DNA from: DASYXT01 sp035934555
GTDB lineage: Bacteria; Verrucomicrobiota; Verrucomicrobiia; Limisphaerales; UBA8199
Direction: 5' to 3'
DNA length: 64,000 nt
Assembly (NCBI GenBank): GCA_035934555.1
Contig: DASYXT010000034.1
Span: forward strand, 22,471-86,470
The position numbers and the translations under genes are program-made. Of this stretch, positions 44,926 to 53,096 are shown one piece after another. Within the stretch, counting starts at the first letter, position 1, and each line of letters starts with the position of its first letter. The notes below the pieces were generated by a model, which saw only the letters and a list, made by a program, of their open reading frames with translations, ran no database searches and was not told the DNA's origin.

Positions 44926-46674
44926 CTAACGATGTTCGCGCAGCAACGCCAACGTACGTTCTACTGCCTCCTCCACCTTCACCGGCATCAGCGGCCCGGT
45001 GCGCGGTTTCAGTTCGACTTCTCCCTTGGCCAATGATTTCTCGCCCAGCCCAATCCGAAGCGGGAAGCCCACGAGCTCGGAGTCTTTGAATTTGACGCCG
45101 GGCCGTTCATTACGGTCGTCGAGGAGCACATCCACGCCCTGCGCGCTGAGTTGGGAATAAATCTGTTCGGCGCGTTTCATCAAATCGCTCGCCGGCTCGA
45201 CGTTCAGCGGCGTGATGCAAACGCTGTAGGGCGCAACGCTGAACGGCCAGATGATCCCCTGCTCATCATGGCTCTGCTCGATCACCGCTTGCATCGTGCG
45301 GGTCACGCCGATCCCGTAACAGCCCATAACCGCCGGGTTCTGCTTGCCCGCTTCATCAAGGAACAGCGCGTTTAGGGCAACGCTATACTTGGTGCCCAGC
45401 TTAAACACGTGCCCGACCTCGATCGCGCGCTGAACCTTCAGCGGTTGGCGGCACTTGGGACAAGGTTCGCCGGCCTGCACGAGACGCAAGTCGGCCCAGG
45501 CCGTCACCTGGATATCCCGCGGGACCGACACATTGCGCAGGTGGAAGCCATCGCGATTGGCCCCGGTGGTCATGCCCCCCGCGCCCTCCAACCGCTGGTC
45601 CGCATAGACTGGGTACTTGGCGGCTTGCCCTATGAGCCGTTCGCGAACCGCGCCCAGACTGCCGGGTTGCGCGCCTAACTCGGCAAAAACCGCCTGATCC
45701 ATTTCCGGCGCGGCATCGGCGGGACGGAAATTGGCGGTGCCCAACGTCCCAGCCAGTTTCGCTTCATTCAACTGGTCGTCACCGCGCAGCAGAATGACCA
45801 CCGGCTTGCTGTCCGCAATGTAAACGAGGGTTTTGATCTGCCGTTCCGCAGCGGCCGTGTAAGGCGGACGCGACAAAGCCTCGATGGTGAGCACACCAGG
45901 GGTCGCAAATTCTTCCAGGGCGGCCGCTGATGCCGGCGCCGGCGCCGAGGGGGCGACGGCACTGGTGGCCTTCTCGACATTGGCCGCGTAGCCGCAAGCC
46001 TCACAGAAAACCACTTCGTTCTCCCCAGCTTCGGCGGGGACCATGAATTCGTGCGAAAACTTTCCACCCATGACACCGGTATCGGCCTCAACGGCGATGG
46101 TCTTCAGGCCGCAGCGCTGGAAAATGCGGGCATAGGCGTCGTACATTTTGCGATAGCTTTCCTGCGCGCCTTCGTCGGTCGCATCGAAGCTATAGGCGTC
46201 CTTCATGATAAATTCCTTCGCGCGCATGAGGCCGAACCGCGGGCGGATTTCGTCGCGGAACTTGGTCTGGATCTGGTAAAAGTTTTTGGGCATCTGCCGA
46301 TAGGAGTTGATTTCTCCTGCGACGAGCGACGTGATCACCTCTTCGTGGGTGGGACCCAGCACCCACTCCTTTTTGGCGCGATCACGGACCTTGAACAGCA
46401 CGTCCTTCGCGGTTTCGTACCGGCCGCTCTTCTGCCAGATTTCCGGCGGCTGCAGCGCCGGCATCAGCACTTCCAAGGCCCCGGCGCGGTTCATCTCCTC
46501 GCGCACGATTTGCTCGACCTTGCGCAACACCCGCAAGCCGAGCGGCAGGAACGTGTACAGTCCGCCGGTGAGTTTGCGAATGAGCCCGGCGCGCAGCAAC
46601 AGCTTGTGCGAGGCCAGTTCGGCTTCCGCCGGCGTTTCCTTCAAGGTCGGTATGAGAGTTTGCGTCCAACGCAT
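44926..46674 (-). CDS. proS: Prolyl-tRNA synthetase
   Basis: A class II aminoacyl-tRNA synthetase charging tRNA-Pro. The 582-residue bacterial-type enzyme has the N-terminal catalytic core (LIRKLTGGLYTFLPLG, LMPALQPPEIWQKSGR, VLGPTHEEVITSLV and FRDEIRPRFGLMRAKEFIMK as motifs 1-2). An editing insertion (~225-395) follows. Motif 3 is GCYGIGVTRTM, followed by a C-terminal anticodon-binding domain (VDVLLDDRNERPGVKFKDSE). The insertion marks it as the prokaryotic long form that hydrolyses mis-made Ala-tRNA-Pro. It converges with the hybrid kinase gene. Confidence 0.97.
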   Translation of the reverse strand: MRWTQTLIPTLKETPAEAELASHKLLLRAGLIRKLTGGLYTFLPLGLRVLRKVEQIVREEMNRAGALEVLMPALQPPEIWQKSGRYETAKDVLFKVRDRAKKEWVLGPTHEEVITSLVAGEINSYRQMPKNFYQIQTKFRDEIRPRFGLMRAKEFIMKDAYSFDATDEGAQESYRKMYDAYARIFQRCGLKTIAVEADTGVMGGKFSHEFMVPAEAGENEVVFCEACGYAANVEKATSAVAPSAPAPASAAALEEFATPGVLTIEALSRPPYTAAAERQIKTLVYIADSKPVVILLRGDDQLNEAKLAGTLGTANFRPADAAPEMDQAVFAELGAQPGSLGAVRERLIGQAAKYPVYADQRLEGAGGMTTGANRDGFHLRNVSVPRDIQVTAWADLRLVQAGEPCPKCRQPLKVQRAIEVGHVFKLGTKYSVALNALFLDEAGKQNPAVMGCYGIGVTRTMQAVIEQSHDEQGIIWPFSVAPYSVCITPLNVEPASDLMKRAEQIYSQLSAQGVDVLLDDRNERPGVKFKDSELVGFPLRIGLGEKSLAKGEVELKPRTGPLMPVKVEEAVERTLALLREHR

Positions 46675-46801
46675 AAGGCGCGCAGTGTGGCGGGGCGACT
46701 CGGGAAAAGGAAGTGCGAACTAACAATCGAGGTACGGGCTCGGCGAAAGTGCTTGAAATGGTGGTGCTCTTGTATTCATTTTCGCTAAAGCACCTGCCCG
46801 G

Positions 46802-47869
46802 ATGCGTCATGCTATGTCGATAAAACACCCGCTCGTTCTAGCCTTGCTTGGCGCCCTTCTGGCGACCGGTTGTCGGACTGTGCCGCGGCCGGGCACCATC
46901 GAGTCCCGGCGGGGCGATGAGATCGTGGTGGCGGGGCAATTCGTGCACACCGGCACCCCGGTGGTGCTGTGGATGGACCCGGGCGGCTATGACGCGTATC
47001 GGGTCGAGCGGCGGTTCAGTCCGCTGGCCGAAGCGGGCTGGGACGAGAGCCGCGCCGAAGTGCCGGGCCTGCGGACACCCAACCGGTATAATATGCGCCG
47101 GAGCGGGCTGACGGAGGAGGAAATCGAGCGGGTGCGCGGGGGCGGTTGGGACCTGGCAACCTTGCAGAAAGTGGTGGACCAGTTCGTGATTCATTTCGAC
47201 GTCTGCGGCACGAGCCGGCAATGTTTCAAAGTGCTGCAAGACAACCGGGATTTGAGCGTGCACTTCATGCTGGACCTGGATGGGACGATTTACCAGACAC
47301 TCGATTTAAAGGAGCGGGCGTGGCACGCGACGACCTCCAACAGCCGCAGCGTGGGCATCGAGATCGCCAACATGGGCGCGTATGGGGTCAACGAGAAAAA
47401 CCCCTTGGCGGAATGGTACACGCGCGAGCCGGACGGCCAAACCCGCATAACGATCCCGGCGCGATTTGGCGATGGGGGGATTCGCACCAAAGGCTTTGTT
47501 GGGCATCCGGCGCGCCCGGAACCGGTGGTCGGGACCATCCAGGGACAGGAACTGATTCAATATGATTTTACGCCCGAGCAGTACCGGGCTTTGGCCAAAC
47601 TAACCGCGACCTTGTGCAAAGTCCTGCCACAGATCACCTGTGATTATCCAAAGGACGAGCAAGGCCGGTTGATCACGCACAAGCTGCCGGATGCCGAACT
47701 GAAGGAATACCACGGCGTGCTGGGCCATTATCATATTCAGACCGATAAAGTGGACCCGGGCCCCGCGTTCCAGTGGGATTATGTGGTAGGCCATGCGCGG
47801 CGGCTGCTCCACAGCGGCTTCTCCGCGGCCGCCGACCAGACCAGCGCGGGCCACCTCCGCCCGCGTTAA
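46802..47869 (+). CDS. N-acetylmuramoyl-L-alanine amidase (Amidase_2) lipoprotein
   Basis: A 355-residue cell-wall amidase. The signal peptide ends in an ATGC lipobox (LLGALLATGC), so it is probably lipid-anchored. The Amidase_2/AmpD-like domain (~115-340) shows the zinc-ligand pattern: FVIHFDVCGTS, FMLDLDGTIYQTLDLKERAW with the following His, SVGIEIANMGAYG, and the late GHYHIQTDKVDPG. Compared with AmpD it is larger, with a ~75-residue insert after IANMG. It would cleave muropeptide amide bonds in the periplasm for recycling or remodelling. ATG at 46802, or at 46814 with the same lipobox. Confidence 0.88.
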   Translation: MRHAMSIKHPLVLALLGALLATGCRTVPRPGTIESRRGDEIVVAGQFVHTGTPVVLWMDPGGYDAYRVERRFSPLAEAGWDESRAEVPGLRTPNRYNMRRSGLTEEEIERVRGGGWDLATLQKVVDQFVIHFDVCGTSRQCFKVLQDNRDLSVHFMLDLDGTIYQTLDLKERAWHATTSNSRSVGIEIANMGAYGVNEKNPLAEWYTREPDGQTRITIPARFGDGGIRTKGFVGHPARPEPVVGTIQGQELIQYDFTPEQYRALAKLTATLCKVLPQITCDYPKDEQGRLITHKLPDAELKEYHGVLGHYHIQTDKVDPGPAFQWDYVVGHARRLLHSGFSAAADQTSAGHLRPR

Positions 47870-47940
47870 GCGGTTTGTCCCAAACGAAATCTGTGCGACA
47901 TTCCAGCAGGCGCCGCATCAGGTGAGGTCGGCGCCGCCCT

Positions 47941-48840
47941 ATGGAGCAAGTACTGCTGCAGGTAAGCAGAAAACGTGATCGGCGCCGATTGGAGGATTGG
48001 CTGGCAAAATCCTTTCAGGTTATTTTACCCGACCAGGAGCACCCGTTGCAGGGAGTATTCGATCTGGTAGTGATCGACGGCCCGTCCTTGCGACGCCTGC
48101 GAACGCGGGTCCGGGCCCGGCGCAAAGCAGAACAGCCGGCGCTGCTGCCGTTCCTATTGTTGACGATGCGCCGGCGCGGGAGCATCCCGTCTCGTCACCT
48201 GGGCACAGTGGTCGATGATGTGATCGTCAGGCCGTTGCAGGAACAGGAGGTTAAGGCGCGCGTCGCCAACCTGCTGCGGATGCGCCGCTGGTCGCTCGAC
48301 CTGCAGCGCGAGCACGACCGGGTGATGAAATTGGCGGTAACAGACGATGTGTCCGGGTTCAACAACACGCGGTACCTGCATCGGTATTTGGACCGGCTAC
48401 TGGATACGGCGGGGCCGCGCGCGCCGGCAGTTTGCCTGGTGTTCTTCGATTTGGATAACTTCAAACGGCTGGTCGATACGCACGGCCACCTCCTGGGCAG
48501 CAAAGCGCTGCGAGAGGTCGCCCAGGCCGTATCGCGCGTGCTGGAACCCGACGACCGCCTGGTGCGCTACGGCGGCGACGAATTCATTGTGATCCTGCCG
48601 CGCCAGGGCAAAGACGAAGCCTTGCTGAAAGTGGCGCGGATGAAGCGAGCCATCAATGCGACGGCCTTTCTGCAAAAAGAAGGCATTAACGAGCACCTCA
48701 CCGCTTCGTTTGGCCTCGCCTGCTACCCGCACGATGCCAAAGACAAACATCACCTGCTGGCGGAGGCGGACCGTTGCTTGTTTGAAAGCAAGACCGCCGG
48801 GAAGAACCGGATCACCTTCCCCGAACTGGCGGCGGCATAG
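47941..48840 (+). CDS. GGDEF-domain diguanylate cyclase with receiver-like N-terminus
   Basis: A 299-residue protein. Residues ~1-120 look like a degenerate receiver: FDLVVIDGPSLRRL could hold the Asp, but the Lys position reads RPLQEQEV. Residues ~130-295 form a GGDEF domain with LVFFDLDNFKRLVDTHGH and an intact RYGGDEF, so c-di-GMP synthesis is expected. The usual RxxD inhibitory site is not kept; the matching position is ExxD in EPDDRLVR. It may therefore lack product inhibition. No EAL gene or kinase partner is adjacent. Confidence 0.9.
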   Translation: MEQVLLQVSRKRDRRRLEDWLAKSFQVILPDQEHPLQGVFDLVVIDGPSLRRLRTRVRARRKAEQPALLPFLLLTMRRRGSIPSRHLGTVVDDVIVRPLQEQEVKARVANLLRMRRWSLDLQREHDRVMKLAVTDDVSGFNNTRYLHRYLDRLLDTAGPRAPAVCLVFFDLDNFKRLVDTHGHLLGSKALREVAQAVSRVLEPDDRLVRYGGDEFIVILPRQGKDEALLKVARMKRAINATAFLQKEGINEHLTASFGLACYPHDAKDKHHLLAEADRCLFESKTAGKNRITFPELAAA

Positions 48841-48841
48841 G

Positions 48842-49054
48842 CTATTTTCGCAGCAGCCAAAGAATAAAGGTCAGGAACAAGCTGACCAGCAGACAGGTCA
48901 CAACTGGAAAATAGAAGCTGAAATTGCCGCGGGTAAAGTGAATGTCTCCCGGAAGCCGGCCTAACCATCCTCGGCCAAACCCCGACCAGAGGATCGCACC
49001 CAGCACCGCCAGGGCGAGCCCGGCGATCACCAGCATCTTGCCCAGGTCATTCAT
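48842..49054 (-). CDS. DUF2905-family small membrane protein
   Basis: A 70-residue protein with two transmembrane helices (~6-26 and ~48-68) flanking a short loop with GRLPGDIHFTRGNFSFYFP, the signature of the DUF2905 family. The function is unknown in all members I know of. It ends 1 bp beyond the convergent GGDEF gene's stop and starts at the ATG at 49054. Confidence 0.85.
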   Translation of the reverse strand: MNDLGKMLVIAGLALAVLGAILWSGFGRGWLGRLPGDIHFTRGNFSFYFPVVTCLLVSLFLTFILWLLRK

Positions 49055-49231
49055 TGCGTCAGGAACCTAAGTTCATGCCTGTAACCTTTCACTGGTTTTG
49101 CTTCTGTAAGCAATGAAAGATAACAGCGCTGCTGGATTGAATCCAACAGCCAAGCAGCAGGCCGAGGGCTGGCATCAACCGGAGCCGGTGCACGGTCTAC
49201 GCGAAATCGAAAACGCTAACCGCTAACTTCT

Positions 49232-49990
49232 ATGAAAATACCCCTCTGGCATTCCCGTTGGCCTCGCCGGCTGTTGGTGCTAAGCCTTGCCTTCACTTGT
49301 GCCGGCTTGCTGGTCGGACAAGCGCTCGCCCAGGCCCCACTCATCGTGTCCAGTTCCCCCAAGGTCGGCGAAACGGACGTCTCCACCGCCCTAAGCGAAA
49401 TCACCATCACGTTCGACCGCGACATGGGCGGCGGTTTCTCCTGGACGGGCGGCGGCCCGGAATTTCCCTCGAGTCCAGCCGGCCAAAAGGCCTATTGGAA
49501 AGACAAACGCACCTGTGTCATGCCGGTCAAACTGGAAGCGGCGCGCTATTACCGCGTGGGCATCAATTCGCCCAGTCACAAGAACTTTCAGGCCGAAGAC
49601 GGGACGCCGGCGTGGCCTGCGGCCATTTATTTCACCACCGTAGGCGCCAGCGAGGAATTGAAGCGCAAAGTCTCCAAACCGATGATCGTGGGGCTAACAC
49701 CGAAAAACGGCGACACGGCCGTGGACGCGAGCCTCAAGGAACTGCGGGTCACGTTCAATGTGCCAATGAGCGGCGGCTGCTCATGGACCGGCGGTGGGCC
49801 GGAGTTCCCGACCATCCCCGACGGGAAGAAGCCTTATTGGACTGACGACCACAAGACTTGCATCCTGCCAGTGGAGCTGAAGCCCGGCTCCCAATATCGG
49901 CTCGGCCTCAACAGCGTATCGTTTCGCAATTTCCGCAGCGCCAACGGCATCGCACTCGACCCGGTGGGTTACTCGTTCAAGACTCGATAG
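49232..49990 (+). CDS. Secreted protein with two Big_5-like Ig repeats
   Basis: A 252-residue exported protein with a signal peptide to about residue 34 (VLSLAFTCAGLLVGQALAQ). Two ~100-residue SbsA/Big_5-type Ig modules follow. Each opens with a PKVGETDVSTALSEITITF or PKNGDTAVDASLKELRVTF strand. Each then carries a nearly identical Gly/Trp loop, GFSWTGGGPEFP and GCSWTGGGPEFP, about 100 residues apart. Each ends with YYRVGINSPSHKNF or QYRLGLNSVSFRNF. The shared loop suggests an internal duplication with a conserved functional surface, perhaps ligand binding. No enzymatic motif is seen. Confidence 0.8.
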   Translation: MKIPLWHSRWPRRLLVLSLAFTCAGLLVGQALAQAPLIVSSSPKVGETDVSTALSEITITFDRDMGGGFSWTGGGPEFPSSPAGQKAYWKDKRTCVMPVKLEAARYYRVGINSPSHKNFQAEDGTPAWPAAIYFTTVGASEELKRKVSKPMIVGLTPKNGDTAVDASLKELRVTFNVPMSGGCSWTGGGPEFPTIPDGKKPYWTDDHKTCILPVELKPGSQYRLGLNSVSFRNFRSANGIALDPVGYSFKTR

Positions 49991-50094
49991 GGTTATTAGT
50001 TGAACCTATACGGAACGATGCAGTTGAAGCTGGGGAGCGCGCCCGTCGGAATTAAGCATGAGCTGGATGGCTTCACGGAGATTCTGCATTGACT

Positions 50095-51891
50095 TCAATT
50101 CCGCAGCGTAAATCTCCCCTTCCACTCGACGCGGTCCGCTTGGCAATGGGTGAAGAAAGTGGAGGCGAATCTAATCACATCGCCTGAAGCCAGCGACGCT
50201 TTTCCGAACAGCTCGGCCGGGAGCTCGAGCGCGGCGATGTTGCGTGTGTTCATATAGACGCCGGCCAGATTGGCGGCGCGCACGACTGGGTCGTCGCACA
50301 GGGGCGGGCCGCCTGGGCCGAGCCGGACGTGGATTGGCCGGCGCTGGCGCCCCGTCGAGATAATCCACTCGGCGCGGTCTATCGCGGGCACTTGCTTATT
50401 GCGGTAATAATCCAATTCGACAATATCCTGCGCGTAAACACCCAAATAAACCGCTTTTGGACTCCAACACACGTACAGGTCTGCAACCGGAGCGGGGGAA
50501 GCCGGTGGAACGAACCCGCGTTCGCGGTCCCAATCCTCCAGCGCCAGCCGGATAGAAAAATGACCCAGGGGCTCGGCAGGAGCAGGCGGAACACCGAGTG
50601 TCGCATCCGATCGCGCGGATGGCGGGCGATTCTTCAAGGCCGCCAGATCCAGCGTCTGCGCGGTGGCGGTCAGTTCTGTGTAAGGCTCGTTGTGGATATC
50701 CACCAATCCGAAGTTGTAGTTCTCGCCGTCGCCACGGCCGAACGGGGGCTCGTCATAATATTGAAACCAATCTGCGCCGAGCACCCAGGGCAAGCGCGCC
50801 AGCGTCTCGAGGGTATGGCGAAAACCGGCGGCGCGCTCTGCCTGCGTTGCTACTACGGGAAAAGTGCTGGCGCTGTTCGGATCGCCGCTGCGGTTCTGTT
50901 GAGCCGTCACGTAGAATTCGCTGACGAGGATTGGCCGGCGGCTCAAGGCGTGCAGCGTGTTGAGGTAGAACCGCGGAAAGGACCCGTCGTTCCACGCGGC
51001 GTTCAGATTGCTCGAAACAGCGTCCACCTCGCCCGCTGCGGCGCGGGCCACCTCCGGGTAATAAAACGATTGGTACCGGTCGCCCAGAATCAGCCCGCGC
51101 GAGTCGCAGGTGCGGATGCTCTCGCGGGCGAGCGCATAGTAACGTTGCGCCATCAGGTAAAGGAATTGGCGGTAAACGCGTATCCCACGGCTTCCTGGTC
51201 GCAGGTAAAGCATCCCGCTCCGTTCCAGCGCGTCAAAACTGTCCGCGCCGACCGGGTCGAAATCCTTGAGCAACTCCGGCCAGCGATTGTGGTAGGTGGT
51301 GCGCAGCAGCCGCAACAACCGTTGCTTCTGAGCACTGGGCGCGGGTTGTTGCAGGGTGAGCTTCAGGAGCGCGGCATTCCACCAGCCCATTTCGTTATCG
51401 GTATAATAACCCAGCACCCGCGGATCATCCCGCAACGGCGCGATGCGCTCGTGCGCGATTTGGTGCATGCGCGCGATCAGATTGGTATTCCACATGTCCC
51501 ACCAGGGCGCGCCGCAACTCATGCCGACAGCCAGAACGGGGATGAACGCCACGTCCGCTCCGCTGCATTGCCGCAAAGCCGCAAAATCGCTCCAACCGCC
51601 GACGGTTGTGAAATGCCAGTCCGTCAGACGGTGCAATGTGGAATCGGTCCATTGCTCCGCGTTAGTGTAATGTTGGAACGACGCATAACCCGGATTGGTG
51701 GAGCAGAACTGCCCGGGCGAAGCCCCCTGGTCCACGACGCAAACCCCTAACGAAAAGAAATGCTCGCCGCTGGGTTTGGTCAGCCACCATTTGCCGCCGG
51801 CTTCCTGAATCGAAAAGGCTGGAGACCCCGCAGCCGGGCCTGCGAATAACGACAGCCCAAAAAGGATTAGCGGAAGAGGAGATTTCGCCAT
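50095..51891 (-). CDS. Secreted glycoside hydrolase, GH50/beta-agarase-like, with C-terminal beta domain
   Basis: A 598-residue exported enzyme with an N-terminal signal peptide. Residues ~25-425 form a TIM-barrel catalytic domain related to agarase-like families of clan GH-A. The predicted acid/base is E167 in YYTDNEMGWW and the nucleophile E325 in ILVSEFYVTA. FFSLGVCVVD and ADWFQYYDEPPFGRGDG are further typical blocks. Residues ~440-598 look like a CBM9/DOMON-type sandwich (LYVCWSPKAVYLGVYAQDI, then RAEWIISTGRQRR). It would attack a plant, algal or microbial polysaccharide, and the exact substrate cannot be read from sequence. No PUL-type transporter genes accompany it. Confidence 0.78.
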   Translation of the reverse strand: MAKSPLPLILFGLSLFAGPAAGSPAFSIQEAGGKWWLTKPSGEHFFSLGVCVVDQGASPGQFCSTNPGYASFQHYTNAEQWTDSTLHRLTDWHFTTVGGWSDFAALRQCSGADVAFIPVLAVGMSCGAPWWDMWNTNLIARMHQIAHERIAPLRDDPRVLGYYTDNEMGWWNAALLKLTLQQPAPSAQKQRLLRLLRTTYHNRWPELLKDFDPVGADSFDALERSGMLYLRPGSRGIRVYRQFLYLMAQRYYALARESIRTCDSRGLILGDRYQSFYYPEVARAAAGEVDAVSSNLNAAWNDGSFPRFYLNTLHALSRRPILVSEFYVTAQQNRSGDPNSASTFPVVATQAERAAGFRHTLETLARLPWVLGADWFQYYDEPPFGRGDGENYNFGLVDIHNEPYTELTATAQTLDLAALKNRPPSARSDATLGVPPAPAEPLGHFSIRLALEDWDRERGFVPPASPAPVADLYVCWSPKAVYLGVYAQDIVELDYYRNKQVPAIDRAEWIISTGRQRRPIHVRLGPGGPPLCDDPVVRAANLAGVYMNTRNIAALELPAELFGKASLASGDVIRFASTFFTHCQADRVEWKGRFTLRN

Positions 51892-52035
51892 GCCACGCGA
51901 GTTTAAAGCCGGTTGCGCCTACAGAAGTTCGGAGTGGGTTTTGTCATTCGAAGAAAACGTCACGCGCGGCTATCGACAAATAAACCAAATTAGCCGTACA
52001 GAGGGCAATAGTCCGATTGAGCGAGGGAAGCGGGA

Positions 52036-52152
52036 GGAGCGCGGACTTTAGCTTTAGTCCGCAGCAATGCCCCACTTTCAAGAGCGCTAAGACACTCTCC
52101 TGGGGATCCGTTAAGTTCGACTGTTGCTGCGGACTGAAAGTCCGCGCGCCGG
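52036..52152. repeat. Family B nested-palindrome element, copy 5 (best preserved)
   Basis: About 117 bp in the gap between the glycoside hydrolase and ribF. The left end is GAGCGCGGACTTTAG, CTTTAGTCCGC, AGCAATGCCCCAC, with a GCGGACT/AGTCCGC stem. The right end is GTTGCTGCGGACTGAAAGTC then CGCGCGCC, again GCGGACT/AGTCCGC. The two ends are inverted copies. A ~45-bp centre (CACTTTCAAGAGCGCTAAGA onward) has no obvious structure. Confidence 0.8.
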
Positions 52153-52169
52153 GCAACGCGTTTCCGTGC

Positions 52170-53093
52170 TCAAAATACCTGCAGGGCCTTGCGAATGTCT
52201 TGCGCGATTTGCGCCCGCAATTCGGTCAGCGAGTTGAATCGCTGTTCATCGCGCAGACGCTCGACAAAACCCACCTCGATTTCCTGCCCGTAAAGATCGC
52301 CCTGAAACTCCAGCAGGTGCGCCTCGACTTGCAGCCGCGGATTCGGCGATTGCAGTGTCGGGCGTTGTCCCACATTCAGCACGGCCCGGTATTGCTTTCC
52401 CCCTGTTTCGGCGTGGACAGCATAGACTCCGTTGGGTGGCAACACCAGGCCGCGGACATCCAGGTTGGCGGTCGGGAAACCCAACTGGCGGCCCATGCCG
52501 TCGCCGCGCACCACCTGCCCGGAGAGCGAGTATGGCCGGCCGAGCATTTGGCTCGCCTCGTCGAGCGCGCCGGCGGCAATCCGCTCGCGGATGCGGGTGC
52601 TGCTGACGCGCTTGCCATCGAGCGAAATGGCCGCGACCTCATGCACGGTAAAATTCAAATCGGTGCCGAGACGGCGCAACAACTCGACATTGCCGCTGCG
52701 CTTGTGACCGAAAACGAAATTGGCTCCGACACAAACGCTGCGCAAGCGGCCCAACTCGCGCGCCAGCCACGTAATGAAATCTTCGCCGCTGCGCAGGCTC
52801 AAATCTTTATCGAAGTGCAGCACCAGCAGCGCGTCGGGACCGAAGCCGGCCAGCACGCGGAGGCATTGGGGCCTGGAATAAATCAGCGGCGGCACGCGGG
52901 TGGGCGCCACGATGGTATTGGGGTGAACGTCGAAGGTAAGCGCCACCGCGAGCGCCTCGTGCTGGCGCGCGTCACTCAGCGCCTGGCGCAGGATCTGTTG
53001 ATGCCCCAGGTGCACCCCGTCAAAGAACCCAATGGCCAGGCAGACCGGCGCCGAACCACGCTGCAGCTCGTTGGGGGCAGCAAGGATTCTCAC
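52170..53093 (-). CDS. ribF: Bifunctional riboflavin kinase/FAD synthetase
   Basis: Converts riboflavin to FMN and FMN to FAD. The 307-residue two-domain protein has an N-terminal nucleotidyltransferase part (CLAIGFFDGVHLGHQQIL with the HxGH motif, VALTFDVHPN, VGANFVFGHKRSGN, SSTRIRERIAAG). The C-terminal riboflavin kinase barrel follows (GRPYSLSGQVVRGDGMGRQ, GFPTANLDV, GVYAV, and the late VEAHLLEFQGDLYGQEI). It starts 3 bp after the truB stop, the familiar truB-ribF gene order. Confidence 0.97.
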   Translation of the reverse strand: MRILAAPNELQRGSAPVCLAIGFFDGVHLGHQQILRQALSDARQHEALAVALTFDVHPNTIVAPTRVPPLIYSRPQCLRVLAGFGPDALLVLHFDKDLSLRSGEDFITWLARELGRLRSVCVGANFVFGHKRSGNVELLRRLGTDLNFTVHEVAAISLDGKRVSSTRIRERIAAGALDEASQMLGRPYSLSGQVVRGDGMGRQLGFPTANLDVRGLVLPPNGVYAVHAETGGKQYRAVLNVGQRPTLQSPNPRLQVEAHLLEFQGDLYGQEIEVGFVERLRDEQRFNSLTELRAQIAQDIRKALQVF

Positions 53094-53096
53094 GGC

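Noticed and set aside
44870..44930. Short GAGCGT-rich tandem stretch after the hybrid kinase
   Set aside because: Too short and irregular to be a defined repeat or terminator; probably chance in a GC-rich junction.
50329..51750. 473-codon plus-strand frame over the glycoside hydrolase
   Set aside because: Shadow frame; the minus strand carries a signal peptide and catalytic blocks.
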